A DNA stretch of 64,000 bases from Brachybacterium sp. UMB0905 (lineage in GTDB: Bacteria > Actinomycetota > Actinomycetes > Actinomycetales > Dermabacteraceae): contig NZ_PNHL01000004.1 of the NCBI RefSeq assembly GCF_002871795.1, forward strand, positions 62,001 through 126,000. The letters run 5' to 3'. A model generated the notes under the pieces. The model searched no databases. It was not told the DNA's origin and worked only from the letters and a program-made list of their open reading frames with translations. This document shows, in pieces, positions 52,663 to 62,225 of this stretch. The first letter of the stretch is position 1; the number at the start of each line of letters is the position of its first letter. The translations under genes were made by a program, and so were the position numbers.

Positions 52663-53865
52663 TCACCCGAGCACGGACTGCCCCAGGTACTCGCCCTCGG
52701 CGCAGCCGGGCGGGATCGCGAAGACGGCCGAGCCCACAGGTGTGGTCCACTCGTTCAGCAGGTCCAGGTCCGCCAGGCGCTGCTGCATCGGCAGGTACTG
52801 CGCGGCCAGATCCGCCTGGTAGGAGGCGAACAGCAGCCCCGATTCCCCGCCGTCCTCATAGTTGTAGGGCCGGCGGTAGATCTCCTGGTGCACGCCGTCA
52901 TCGACGCCGCGGGCCCGCCGCAGGTGCGCGAACTCCGCGATCTGCGGGAAGCCGTGCGGGCCGAGCGCCTCGAAGTCCGGCTGATCGCCCTCGGCCCCGC
53001 CGGTGAGCGGCGCCCCGGTGTCCAGCCGCGTGCCCACGGCATGCTCGCGGGCAGTGCGGTCGGCCAGATCCCAGCCGTCGAGGTCCATGCGGATGCGCCG
53101 CAGCACCATCGAGGTGCCGCCCGCGAAGGGACCGTCGGGAATCCACACCACGGTCGCGAAGTGATTGGTGCCCAGCTGCGGGTTCGCCGACCCGTCGAGC
53201 TGCCCGAAGAGGTTGCGCATCGTCGTGCCGGGGCGCTGCACGCCGGGGGAGCGGCGGAAACCCCGCTGGATCCAGCGGGTGCGAGTGAACGTGCGGGCGT
53301 CCTTCAGCAGCATCCGCGTCGCGTGCGCCACGGTCAGCGGATCCTCCGCGGCGACCTGCAGCAGCAGCTCCCCGCCGGTCCACGGCTCTTCGAGCTCGTC
53401 GATCGCGTAATCCGGCAGCGGGGCGAGCCACTGCGGTGAGGTGCGGTCCGCGCGCTCCAGGAACCCGGGGCCGAAGCCGACGGTGATCGTGAGCGATGCG
53501 GGCTCGCTCGCCATCTCTGGTTCGGTGTCCGCGAGCGCGCCGCGCCCCTGGGTGAGGCGCTCGGCGTCATCGGTAAGGACCCGCAGCAGACGGATGATGC
53601 CCTCGCGGTCCACGCCGGGGGCGAGATCCAGGCCCAGGAAGGCCGCGCTCGCCGGGGCGGGGGTCTCCACCCCCGCCTGATGCTCCCCGTGGAAGGGCAC
53701 CACGTGTGCGCCGTAGGGCGCGGGGTCGGGGGCCGGGGCGGTGGGCTCCTCGCGCAGCAGGCTGCGATCCAGGCCGACGGCCGCTGCGCCTACGCCGAGC
53801 GCGCCGGCGCTGGCGGCCCCGCCCAGCAGGACGCGGCGCCGGCCCGGCTGTGGCTGCGAAGTCAT
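52663..53865 (-). CDS. Dyp-type haem peroxidase, Tat-exported
   Basis: 400 residues. GRRRVLLGGAASAGALGVGA is a twin-arginine signal. NLFGQLDGSANP holds the family GxxDG motif with the distal Asp, and QIAEFAHLRRAR the proximal His, with Arg residues and EIYRRPYNYEDGGESGLLFA at the end. This is the EfeB-like arrangement (deferrochelatase/peroxidase), but no EfeU or EfeO gene is present. Its start overlaps the copper chaperone gene by 4 bp, so the two are one transcript. Confidence 0.92.
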   Translation of the reverse strand: MTSQPQPGRRRVLLGGAASAGALGVGAAAVGLDRSLLREEPTAPAPDPAPYGAHVVPFHGEHQAGVETPAPASAAFLGLDLAPGVDREGIIRLLRVLTDDAERLTQGRGALADTEPEMASEPASLTITVGFGPGFLERADRTSPQWLAPLPDYAIDELEEPWTGGELLLQVAAEDPLTVAHATRMLLKDARTFTRTRWIQRGFRRSPGVQRPGTTMRNLFGQLDGSANPQLGTNHFATVVWIPDGPFAGGTSMVLRRIRMDLDGWDLADRTAREHAVGTRLDTGAPLTGGAEGDQPDFEALGPHGFPQIAEFAHLRRARGVDDGVHQEIYRRPYNYEDGGESGLLFASYQADLAAQYLPMQQRLADLDLLNEWTTPVGSAVFAIPPGCAEGEYLGQSVLG

Positions 53866-54470
53866 GAGTCGTCCCCGCCATCGGAGGCGCCATGCCCCTC
53901 GTGCTCGTCGTGCCCGTCGTGTCCGTCGTGCTCGTTGTGTCCGTCGGGCTCTTCGCCGGGGGCGTAGTTCTCCTGGGCGCCCGCGAAGTCCTTCACGTCG
54001 GCGGTGAAGGCCAGCTCGGTGCCGTCCTCGAACTCGAGGGTGATCTCGACGGCATCGCCCGGCTGCAGCGGCTCCGGGATTCCCATGAGCATGAGGTGGT
54101 GGCCGCCGGGCTCGAGCAGCAGTTCGCCGCCGGCGGGCAGGTCGAGACCGCCCTCGACCTCCTTCATGCTCATGCCGCCGGAGCCGTCCTCGGCGGTCTC
54201 ATGCAGCTGCACTTCAGAGGCGGCATCGGTGCGGGCACCCACGAGGACCAGGTCCTGGTCGGTGCCGTTGGTGATGACGCCGAAGCCGGCGGTCATCCCC
54301 TCCTCGGCAGCCTTGATCCACATGTCCGTGGTGGTCAGCGCGCCGGCATCGGCGCCGCCATCGGAGGCGCCATCGTCCGTGGCGGGCGCGGGGTCGGAGC
54401 CGCCGCAGGCGGCCAGGGGCAGGGAGAGGGCGGTCAGCAGCGCCGCACGGCGGGTCAGGGAGATGCGCAT
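53862..54470 (-). CDS. PCuAC-type copper chaperone lipoprotein
   Basis: 202 residues from ATG 54470. A signal with lipobox LAAC (Cys about 23) is followed by an acidic linker and the PCuAC domain: VQLHETAEDGSGGMSMKEVE and EPGGHHLMLMGIPEPLQPGD, the H-x-M copper motif. A His/Asp-rich tail (NEHDGHDGHDEHEGH) may hold extra metal. PCuAC proteins deliver Cu(I) to cytochrome oxidase. It overlaps the Dyp peroxidase gene downstream and is near a His-rich membrane protein gene. Confidence 0.93.
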   Translation of the reverse strand: MRISLTRRAALLTALSLPLAACGGSDPAPATDDGASDGGADAGALTTTDMWIKAAEEGMTAGFGVITNGTDQDLVLVGARTDAASEVQLHETAEDGSGGMSMKEVEGGLDLPAGGELLLEPGGHHLMLMGIPEPLQPGDAVEITLEFEDGTELAFTADVKDFAGAQENYAPGEEPDGHNEHDGHDGHDEHEGHGASDGGDDS

Positions 54471-54562
54471 TTCAGGTCCTTCGCTCAGCATCGGGGAGGG
54501 CCGCCCGGGCAGGTCGCCGGGGCGGTGTGGGGATGTGAGGGGCCGACGCCGCCCAGGTGGGC

Positions 54563-55276
54563 TCAGGCGACGGCCGGGACCAGCGGGGGTCCGCGATGCG
54601 GCTGCGGGGTGAGCGCCGCACGGCGCAGGCGGCGCAGCGGGAAGGTGGGATCCAGGGGCCGACGGGGCACCGTCGGCACCAGCACCGGCAGCACGAGAGC
54701 CTCACCCGCGCGGCCGAGCGCCGCGAGGGCCGTCAGCAACGTCGCCAGCAGCGTCACCGAGCTGCGGGCCAGCATCTCGCCGCGGTGCAGCAGCAGCGCG
54801 GTCACGAGGGCCGCCACGAGGTGCCCGAGCAGCATCGCGGGGCCGTCATGACCTACAAGCCCGAGGTGGCCCGCATGCCCGAGGTGTCCTGCGTGCGCCG
54901 CATGCCCGCCGAGCTCCGTCGCGCCATGCAGTCCCGCATGTGCGACACCACCGTGCCCGCCGTGCCCGAGATGCGAGCCGGGCGGATCGCGCAGCACCGT
55001 CCCGCTGGCCTGCGGGGTGCCCAGCGTGAACAGGGCGTGGAACAGTGCCTGGCTGGCCAGCACGGCCGCACTGGTGCGGGGGAGGGAGGGGCGGCGCCCG
55101 GCGAGGACGGTGCACACCGTGACCGACAGCCACCAGGGCACCAGGATTCCCACGGCCGATGGGCTCGCCGCCCCGGCCGCGAGGTGCCCGGCCAGCGCCA
55201 CCGCCGTGGCGAGGCTCGCCGCGAGCACACCGCGCAGCAGACGTGGCGCAGCGGCAGGGGCGGGCGGGGCGGACAT
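54563..55276 (-). CDS. His-rich membrane protein near the copper chaperone
   Basis: 237 residues with about five hydrophobic segments (roughly 15-35, 40-58, 68-85, 145-163 and 170-190). A loop of about residues 95-145 is Gly/His-rich (LGHGGHGGVAHAGLHGATEL, then GHAAHAGHLGHAGHLG), which suits metal binding. I do not recognise a family. It precedes the PCuAC gene by 92 bp on the same strand, so a role in copper supply is inferred. Confidence 0.7.
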   Translation of the reverse strand: MSAPPAPAAAPRLLRGVLAASLATAVALAGHLAAGAASPSAVGILVPWWLSVTVCTVLAGRRPSLPRTSAAVLASQALFHALFTLGTPQASGTVLRDPPGSHLGHGGHGGVAHAGLHGATELGGHAAHAGHLGHAGHLGLVGHDGPAMLLGHLVAALVTALLLHRGEMLARSSVTLLATLLTALAALGRAGEALVLPVLVPTVPRRPLDPTFPLRRLRRAALTPQPHRGPPLVPAVA

Positions 55277-55357
55277 GATCCCATCATGCCCCGTCCCCGC
55301 CCGCCGTGTCCGCTGCAGAAGGGCCGCGGTGATGCGAGCCTCCTCAGCTGTGGTGCA

Positions 55358-56350
55358 TCAGCGTGGGTGGCGGGGGTTCACCGCATTGCGCACCGGATCC
55401 AGATCCGGCACCACCAGCACCGGTCCTTCGGCGTGCATGAGCAGGGTGCGGGAGACCGAACCCAGCAGTGCGGAGGCCATACGGCCGTGGCCGCGGGTGC
55501 CCACCACGGTCAGCTGCGCGCGGCCGGAGCGGGCGATCAGCTCGCTGGCCGCATCGGAGACCAGCACCTCGCTGGTGACCGGCAGGCCGTCATGCTGGGC
55601 GGAGACCGCCGCGGCATCGGCCGCGACCTCCTTCTCCAGCTCCTTGCGCTCCTGCTCGATGACATCCGTGCCCGGCATGAGGGAGGCGTACCAGCCGCCC
55701 CAGTTCTCCGGCGGCGGCATCACCACCAGCATGTGCAGGGTGGTCTGGCGCGCCGCCGCGGCCAGCGCCGCGATCTGCAGAGCGATCTCGCTGCGCTCGG
55801 AACGGTCCACGCCCACCACAACGGGCGCCTCGGACTCGACAGGCGCGAAGCGGGCCTCGCCCTCGCCGATGTCGTAGTCGCGCGGCACCACCACGGTGGG
55901 GCAGTGTGCGTGGGCGGGCAGGGCCGAGGAGACGGAACCCAGCAGGCGCCCGACGAAACCGCCGCGCCCGCGGGCACCGACCACGGCCAGGCGGGCCTGC
56001 GAGGACAGGCGCACCATCGCCCCGGCGGCATCGCCCACCTCGAGGCGGGTGAGGACCTGCCCGTCAAAGTCCGCCAGGTGCCCGAGCGCCTCCTGCAGCA
56101 GCGCCTTCGCGATCGCTTCGCGCTGCTGGGTCTCCGAGGTCGCCGCCGCGAGCGAGCCGAGGTTCGGCTGCGCAGAGGCGGGCACGGTGAAGGCGGTGGC
56201 CACGGTCAGCGGGCAGTCAGCGCGGCGGGCGGCGCGGGCAGCATAGACCAGCGCCTTCATCGCTTGGTCGGACCCGTCGTAGCCCACCAGCACGCCGAGT
56301 GGGCGGCTGGCCAGATCAGGGGTGGGAGAAGTGTGCTCGACGTCGTGCAT
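55358..56350 (-). CDS. Universal stress protein with two UspA domains
   Basis: 330 residues from ATG 56350, with AGGAGG upstream. Domain one (15-165) begins LGVLVGYDGSDQAMKALVYA and has the ATP motif VVGARGRGGFVGRLLGSVSS; domain two (175-315) begins VVVGVDRSERSEIALQIAAL and has VVGTRGHGRMASALLGSVSR. Both ATP-binding loops are complete. Tandem Usp proteins act in hypoxia, redox and growth-arrest responses in actinobacteria. Confidence 0.93.
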   Translation of the reverse strand: MHDVEHTSPTPDLASRPLGVLVGYDGSDQAMKALVYAARAARRADCPLTVATAFTVPASAQPNLGSLAAATSETQQREAIAKALLQEALGHLADFDGQVLTRLEVGDAAGAMVRLSSQARLAVVGARGRGGFVGRLLGSVSSALPAHAHCPTVVVPRDYDIGEGEARFAPVESEAPVVVGVDRSERSEIALQIAALAAAARQTTLHMLVVMPPPENWGGWYASLMPGTDVIEQERKELEKEVAADAAAVSAQHDGLPVTSEVLVSDAASELIARSGRAQLTVVGTRGHGRMASALLGSVSRTLLMHAEGPVLVVPDLDPVRNAVNPRHPR

Positions 56351-56481
56351 CACGACCTCCTGGGAGATATCGGGGCGCTGCGGCGGCGTCATCGCCCCGG
56401 GGTGGACCGGCTGGTTCGCCGCCCTGCCCCCACCGTATCGCGGTGCGGGCAGGGCGGATGCGGCGGAAGTCCCCGTGCCGC

Positions 56482-59400
56482 TCAGGAATCCTTTGCGCTG
56501 AAGCGCGGGGCCGGCAGCGGCGGGGCCACAGCCGCGGGATGCTCCTCGAGCAGGGCCAGCGCCTCGGTGACACCGCGCTCGAGTTGCGGATCCGCCCCCG
56601 CACCCCAGGCATTGGGTGGGAAGGGCACCTCGATGTCCGGCTCGACGCCGTAGTTCTCGATCGCCCACTCCTCACCCTCGAACCAGGCGGCGTACTTCGG
56701 CTGGGTGACCCCGGTGCCGTCCACCAGGTCGTAGCGGCCGTCGATGCCGATCACACCGCCCCACGTGCGGGTGCCGATGATCGGGCCGATCTGCATCGCC
56801 CGGGAGACGGCGTTCACGATGTCACCATCGGACCCCGCCTCCTGGTTGGTGACCAGCACGACGGGTCCGCGCGGCGCATTGGCGGGGTAGGTGTCCGGCT
56901 GCTCGTGGCGGGCGTAGCCCCAGGACCGGACCCGACGGGCCAGCCGGTCGGTGACCAGCTGCGAGGTGTGGCCGCCGCCGTTGTAGCGCACGTCCACGAC
57001 GATGCCCTCCTTCGTCGCGGCTTCGCGCAGGTCGCGGTGCATCTGCGCCCAGCCGGAGGAGACCATGTCCGGGATGTGCAGGTAGCCGAGCCGCCCGCCG
57101 GAGAGCTCCGCGACGCGCTCGCGACGCGAGGCCACCCAGGCCTGGTAGCGCAGCTGGGCGTCGCTCGCGAGCGGCACCACCGCCACGCGACGCTGCTCGC
57201 CGTCGCGTTCGAGCACCAGCTCGGTGGGCTTGTCTGCGGTGCCGATGAGCGCCGCGAACGGCCCCTGCTGCCCGACCTCCCGGCCGTCCACGCGCACCAG
57301 CACATCACCCTCGCGGGCGCCCACACCGGGCGCGAGCAGCGGGGAGCGGGCCGCGGGATCGGAGGAGTCGCCAGGCAGCACCCGGGTGATCACCCAGCGG
57401 CCATCGACGAGCGCGAAATCCGCGCCCAGGTGCCCGGGGAGCATCGGCGGATCGGCCTCATACGCGGGGCCGCTGACGTAGGCGTGGGAGGTGCCCAGCT
57501 CGCCCTGGACCTCCCACATCAGGTCCTGGAAGTCATCGGCCGTGACCACGCGCTCGAGCACCGGGTCGTACTTCGCGGTCATGGCATGCCAGTCCTGCCC
57601 GTCCATATCGGCGCGCCAGAACTGCTGGGCCATGATGCGGTAGTTGTCCCACAGCATCCCGCGTCGCTCCGCGACCGGGTCCACGGTCAGGCGCAGCCGC
57701 GCGGTGTCGATCTCGATGCGGGCGGGGTCCTCGTCCTCGACCTTGCGGGCGGCCGGAATCTGGATCCGCTTCTCCCCCTGGGCGATGACGAGGGTCTGCC
57801 CATCCCCGGAGGCGGCGAGGTCGGTGACATTCTCGGCGAGGACCGTGAGCTTGCGATCCGCGAGCGACCAGTGCTCGAGCGTCGGCCCGGGCGCCTCGCC
57901 CTCCACCCCGGCGCGGGTGGTGCCTAGCACGGTGGAGGCCGGATGCCGCAGCCACACGAAACCGCCGCTCACCGCGGTGAGGTGCGAGTAGGAGCCGGAG
58001 ACGACAGGGAAGGGCACCAGGCGCGACTCGATCTGTTCGAGGTCGATGACGGTGGCCGGCGGGGTCGCTGCGGCGTCGGCCCCGGTGACGGACTGCGCGG
58101 TGGCCGGCTGCTGGGAGGGGGCCGACGGGTCGGCGCCCTTCGTGCCGGCAGCGCCCTGCGCGGCGTCCTCGGCAGCCTTTTTCTCCTCCTGCGGGGTGTT
58201 TGCGGCGCTGCCGCCCCAGCCATCCGGATGCGGGCCGAAGGGATCGGGGGTGCTGGCCTCGAGCGGGATGAGGAAGGGGCGCTCGGCGTTGACGAAGCCG
58301 AGGTCGAACACCATGTCGTCGTACACGGTGTCGAAGGTGCGCAGGCTCAGCAGCGCCAGATGCTTCCCGTCGGCGCTGAACTCCGGGGCGGAGTCCTGGT
58401 ACCGGCCGCTGGTCAGCGCGACCGCGGTGGGGTCCGCGGCGCGGGTGTCGCTGAGCATGAGGCGGGCCAGCGGGTAGGACGAGGGCTGGGAGAACACGAG
58501 GTAGCGGCTGTCCGGGGACCAGGCGAGGTGGCGGATCTCGCCGCCGTCAGAGCGCCCGATCTCCTTGACGTCCCGCAGGCGCGGGGTGGCGGGGCTCTCC
58601 TGCTCCGTGGCACTGCTCGTGCTCTCTGCGGCGCTGTTCGCGCTGTCCCCGCTGCCTGCCGGGTCGGTGAGTCCCTCGAGGGTCACCAGGAGCACCCGGT
58701 TGTCATGCGTCGAGAGCGCGACGCGCGAGCCGTCGGGAGCGGGGATCGCGTGCAGGATTCGGCCTACGTCCCCGAGCTCGAGGATGACGGGCTCGCCGCT
58801 GCCGTCCAGCCGCGCGAGCGCGAGGACGTCCGAGCCCACACCGCCGTCGGTGCGGTCGGTCTGGGCCTGCTCATCGGAGACATACAGCGCGAAGTCACTG
58901 CGCCCCATCGGCCGCACCTCCCGCATCCGCAGCCCGCTCTCCCCGGCGAGCAGCCGGGCGGGGCCGCCCCGATGAGTGAGCACGTGCGCGCTGCCGCGCC
59001 ACTCCACGACGCTCGCCCGCGCATCATGCAGCGGCCGCATGGCCAGCAGGTTCTTGCTCGGCGAGACGGGGCGGGGGCGGCGCGCGGCTGCCACGCCGGC
59101 CAGGCGCAGCGGCACCTCCCGCGGCTCGGCATCCAGGGAGTCCATGGCGAACAGGCGCCCGCGGGAGGTGAACACGATGCTCGTGCCGTCGGTCGCGGGT
59201 TCGCGCAGATAGCCGTCCGCGATGTCGATCGCGGTGTGGCGGCGCAGGTCGCTGCCGTCCAGGGCGACGGACCACAGGTTCGCGCTCGCCCGGTCGGTGA
59301 GCGCAGCGTCGGGGCCCGGGGTGTCGGAGGCGAACAGCAGCCGATCCCCGTACCAGGCGATCCGCAGCTTCGAGGACAGCACCTCATCGAGGAGCTTCTC

Positions 59401-60018
59401 CCAGGGCCGCTCAGCGTGCTGCGCCGCGGGGGCATCCAGCGGCACATCCTGCCGACTGATCCACAGCTTCACGGCGGTGCCGCCGTGGTAGTGCTTCCAG
59501 GACGCCTGCTCGCGCCGCCACGGGGTGGCGACGACCGTGGTGCCTGAGGGGTGGATCGCGGCCTCGCACGAGCGGCCGAGCGGCAGCAGCTCCGCGGTGC
59601 CGTCCAGGCCAATCGCCCACAGCTGGGCGTCTCGGGCCAGCGGGGCGCCGTGGCTGGTGGAGACGAGGATGCGGCCATCGGGCAGCCAGCCGGCGACCTT
59701 CGTGTCATTGCGCCCCCACGTGGTCAGGCGGCGCGGGGCGCTCTCGCCCTCGACGTCGCTGACCCACACCTCGGGCCCGCCGGAGGTGCGGGAGGTGTAG
59801 GCGACGTGGGCGCCATCGGGGGAGAAGCGCGGGAACGCGACGGGGGCGCGCTCATCGGTGAGTCGCCACGCGCGGCCGCCCTCGAGCGGGGCGAGCCAGA
59901 CATCATCGGCGGCGGTGAAGGTGATGAGGTCCCCGTGGACATCGGGGTGGCGCAGATACCCGGCGTGGGACGGCGCGGTGGTGCGGGCGGGAGAGCTCAG
60001 GGGTGGCGTCATCGACAT
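56482..60018 (-). CDS. Tricorn-type protease (S41 family)
   Basis: 1178 residues from ATG 60018 (60012 also possible). N-terminal beta-propellers (about 15-320 and 370-650, with a Ser/Ala-rich insert) precede a PDZ region (about 880-960) and the S41 core. The catalytic set matches Tricorn in spacing: S844-H845 (GTSHAY), S1063-D1064 (EAGSDGDI) and E1121 (AIENYG), with 218 and 58 residues between them as in the archaeal enzyme. It degrades peptides released by the proteasome or Clp. Intracellular, with no signal. It is a single gene followed by Usp. Confidence 0.94.
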   Translation of the reverse strand: MSMTPPLSSPARTTAPSHAGYLRHPDVHGDLITFTAADDVWLAPLEGGRAWRLTDERAPVAFPRFSPDGAHVAYTSRTSGGPEVWVSDVEGESAPRRLTTWGRNDTKVAGWLPDGRILVSTSHGAPLARDAQLWAIGLDGTAELLPLGRSCEAAIHPSGTTVVATPWRREQASWKHYHGGTAVKLWISRQDVPLDAPAAQHAERPWEKLLDEVLSSKLRIAWYGDRLLFASDTPGPDAALTDRASANLWSVALDGSDLRRHTAIDIADGYLREPATDGTSIVFTSRGRLFAMDSLDAEPREVPLRLAGVAAARRPRPVSPSKNLLAMRPLHDARASVVEWRGSAHVLTHRGGPARLLAGESGLRMREVRPMGRSDFALYVSDEQAQTDRTDGGVGSDVLALARLDGSGEPVILELGDVGRILHAIPAPDGSRVALSTHDNRVLLVTLEGLTDPAGSGDSANSAAESTSSATEQESPATPRLRDVKEIGRSDGGEIRHLAWSPDSRYLVFSQPSSYPLARLMLSDTRAADPTAVALTSGRYQDSAPEFSADGKHLALLSLRTFDTVYDDMVFDLGFVNAERPFLIPLEASTPDPFGPHPDGWGGSAANTPQEEKKAAEDAAQGAAGTKGADPSAPSQQPATAQSVTGADAAATPPATVIDLEQIESRLVPFPVVSGSYSHLTAVSGGFVWLRHPASTVLGTTRAGVEGEAPGPTLEHWSLADRKLTVLAENVTDLAASGDGQTLVIAQGEKRIQIPAARKVEDEDPARIEIDTARLRLTVDPVAERRGMLWDNYRIMAQQFWRADMDGQDWHAMTAKYDPVLERVVTADDFQDLMWEVQGELGTSHAYVSGPAYEADPPMLPGHLGADFALVDGRWVITRVLPGDSSDPAARSPLLAPGVGAREGDVLVRVDGREVGQQGPFAALIGTADKPTELVLERDGEQRRVAVVPLASDAQLRYQAWVASRRERVAELSGGRLGYLHIPDMVSSGWAQMHRDLREAATKEGIVVDVRYNGGGHTSQLVTDRLARRVRSWGYARHEQPDTYPANAPRGPVVLVTNQEAGSDGDIVNAVSRAMQIGPIIGTRTWGGVIGIDGRYDLVDGTGVTQPKYAAWFEGEEWAIENYGVEPDIEVPFPPNAWGAGADPQLERGVTEALALLEEHPAAVAPPLPAPRFSAKDS

Positions 60019-60083
60019 GGGGGCGAGCCTATCGAGCACCGCCGACGGACGGCACGGGTTTTTGGCAGGCAGCCCGCAGCCGC

Positions 60084-60998
60084 TCAGCCGAGGGCCTGGG
60101 CGATGACCTGATCGCTCTGGTGCAGGGCGCTCGCGAGTTCGGCGCGAGTGATCGGCTCATCGGCGTCGGCGCTGCCGGATCCGCCGATCGGCCAGGCGCT
60201 GAGCATCCCGGCGGCCTGCAGCCAGGCGAGGTCGTCGGCGGCCTCCCAGGTGGCGCCCACGCCGCGCAGGGCCGGCCGCAGCAGAGCGGTGAGCATGCGG
60301 GTGGTCAGATCCCGCGTGGCGGGTTCGGTGGGGTGCACGCCCAGGCTCGCATCGCCCCACAGGGCACCCCGGCCGTGCAGCCACAGCGCCGCGGTCTGCA
60401 GCTCCGTGTCCTCGCCGAGGTCGGTCAGCGGCACCGCGGGCAGCGTTTCGGGGACGGCGGGGGCGCCGGCGAAGCGGTGCAGCGCCCGTGCGAGGTCTCC
60501 GCGCTGCACCACGTCATCGGGTGCGAAGGCGGTGTCGGAGGGTGCCGGTAGCACACCGGTCTCATGCGCCCAGCTGATCGCTGCGGCCTGGGGATGATCT
60601 GCCGGCACATCCGCGAAGGGGCCGCTGGGGGTAGGGGCCGCGTCGGCAGCATCAGAGACGGTAGGGGGCTCATGAGTGCGGCGAGGAAGTAGCACGGCAC
60701 CGGCCGCGGGCAGGGCGAGGGCGGCAAGACCGGCCCCGGCGAGGACCGCGCGGCGCGGCGCCCGGGAACGGGCTGGTGCCGACGGGGTCGGTTCCGTGGG
60801 GGTCGGGGCCGACGGGGTCGGTGCAACCGGTGTCGGGGCCGACGGGACGGCACTCGACCGAGTCGGACTCGACGAAGCGGGCGCAGCGGCAGACGCCGCA
60901 ACGGCTGTCGGCTCCGTGGCGGCCGACGGCTCCGCAATGGGCCGCGCGCCGGGACGGCCGGTGCGCAGACGGGGCGGGACGGGGCGCTTCACAGCCAT
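60084..60998 (-). CDS. Membrane-anchored protein with SLH-like region
   Basis: 304 residues. An Ala/Pro/Ser/Thr-rich cytoplasmic lead (1-78, with VAPTPSAPTPTEPTPSAPA) precedes one membrane helix (about 83-105). Outside, FADVPADHPQAAAISWAHET and FAPDDVVQRGDLARALHRFA resemble an SLH (S-layer homology) repeat, and two weaker ones follow (LTDLGEDTELQTAALWLHGR; EPITRAELASALHQS). It overlaps the SGNH hydrolase gene by 10 bp and probably tethers or assists it at the envelope. Confidence 0.75.
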   Translation of the reverse strand: MAVKRPVPPRLRTGRPGARPIAEPSAATEPTAVAASAAAPASSSPTRSSAVPSAPTPVAPTPSAPTPTEPTPSAPARSRAPRRAVLAGAGLAALALPAAGAVLLPRRTHEPPTVSDAADAAPTPSGPFADVPADHPQAAAISWAHETGVLPAPSDTAFAPDDVVQRGDLARALHRFAGAPAVPETLPAVPLTDLGEDTELQTAALWLHGRGALWGDASLGVHPTEPATRDLTTRMLTALLRPALRGVGATWEAADDLAWLQAAGMLSAWPIGGSGSADADEPITRAELASALHQSDQVIAQALG

Positions 60999-62023
60999 CG
61001 CAGCTCCCGCATCCGCTGCACGATCGCCCAGCTCACCGCGAGGTTCCCCCAGCCGTTGAGGTGGATGTCATCGGTGGCTCGCAGCCCCTGCGGAACCACG
61101 TTCTGGGCCAGATCGTCCTGGGTGCTGCCCTGCTCCAGCAGTGGCAGGTGTCGCAGCGGCGGGCAGGTGAGCCCGGCCTCGCTGGTCAGCAGCCCTGCGA
61201 TGTCCACGAAATGCTCCCCGTAGCGCTCGGCCTGCTCCGCGTTGACCGCCTCGAGGGCCTCCGCCGTCTCGGAGCCGCGCGGGTCGAACGGGGTGGGCCA
61301 CTGGCCCAGCACCAGCGTGTCCTGTGCCGGATCGGCGGTCGCATCCCACATGCGCTGGGTGTGCTCGAGCACCGCATCCACCTGCACGATGTTGTTCTTG
61401 CCCATCCACAGCACCTGCCGCGCCCCCTCGGCCGTCGCGGCCAGAGCGGAACGGAAGATGCCATCCGTGACCTGCTGGGCAGGGTCCTCGGGGATGAAGG
61501 ACCAGGAGCCGGAGCTGCCATCGAGCACGCCGGACACCTCGCCCACCTGCCCGGGGATCCGCAGCAGACCGGCGGGGGCAAGGGCGGGGTCGAGCTGCAC
61601 CTCGACCGCGCCGCGGCGCGCATCGGCGGTGCTGAGCACGCGGATCTGCGGCGTGGTGAGACCCCGCATGAGCAGGGTGTGCTCCGACCGGGTGGCGCTC
61701 ACACCGAAGGCATGCACGGGCGCGGGCGCCGCCGCGAGGGCGAGGTGCTCATGGATGCGGATCGCGACGGGGGTGTCTTCGGCGCCGCCCTCGGAGCTCA
61801 TGGAGCTCGAGCCCCACAGCACGAGCGGGCGCGCGGAGGGGGCAGGACCCAGCAGGGCGCGGGAAGCCTCGGTCCCGGGCCGATGGGGATCCTGGGGCGC
61901 AAGGGGAACGCGGGGCGCGGCCGGTGCCAGCGGGGCAGCGGGTGCCGGCGGCGCCTGCGGTGCCATGGGTGCCATGGGTGCCGCGGGCGCCCCGGCCGGG
62001 GCGGCGAACTGCGGCGATGGCAT
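60989..62023 (-). CDS. SGNH/GDSL-type hydrolase with Pro/Ala-rich N-terminus
   Basis: 344 residues from ATG 62023, which follows a strong GGGGAGG; the frame is open further up but without such a site. After about 75 Ala/Pro-rich residues, VLWGSSSMSSEGG gives block I Ser, MGKNNIVQVD block III with Gly-x-Asn, and DDIHLNGWGN block V Asp-x-x-His. This set is typical of SGNH esterases. It is followed by the SLH-like gene with a 10-bp overlap. No export signal is seen. Confidence 0.8.
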   Translation of the reverse strand: MPSPQFAAPAGAPAAPMAPMAPQAPPAPAAPLAPAAPRVPLAPQDPHRPGTEASRALLGPAPSARPLVLWGSSSMSSEGGAEDTPVAIRIHEHLALAAAPAPVHAFGVSATRSEHTLLMRGLTTPQIRVLSTADARRGAVEVQLDPALAPAGLLRIPGQVGEVSGVLDGSSGSWSFIPEDPAQQVTDGIFRSALAATAEGARQVLWMGKNNIVQVDAVLEHTQRMWDATADPAQDTLVLGQWPTPFDPRGSETAEALEAVNAEQAERYGEHFVDIAGLLTSEAGLTCPPLRHLPLLEQGSTQDDLAQNVVPQGLRATDDIHLNGWGNLAVSWAIVQRMRELRWL

Positions 62024-62225
62024 CGGAACCTCCCCTGTGGCGCGCATAGGCGCTCCCGCCGGCGCCCCGCCGTTCAGGATAGGGGAGGGGCCGACGGGGC
62101 GGCCAGGGCCGCGGTGATTCGGTGTCCGTGATCTGTGACGACCCCGGCGGGTCGGCAGTGCACAGGCTCGGCAGCTCGGCCCCGGCGGGTCGGCAGCGCG
62201 GTGGTCCGGCAGCGCTAGTGGCGGC
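62024..62225. other. Intergenic region with a 17-bp direct repeat
   Basis: CCCCGGCGGGTCGGCAG occurs at 62142-62158 and again at 62180-62196, a 38-bp period. No gene is seen. It lies upstream of the SGNH gene and after the end of the LLM gene on the minus strand. Confidence 0.7.

Noticed and set aside
60776..62131. Long plus-strand open frames opposite the SGNH and SLH-like genes
   Set aside because: They lack motifs and have the composition of antisense reading; the minus frames carry SGNH and SLH signatures.
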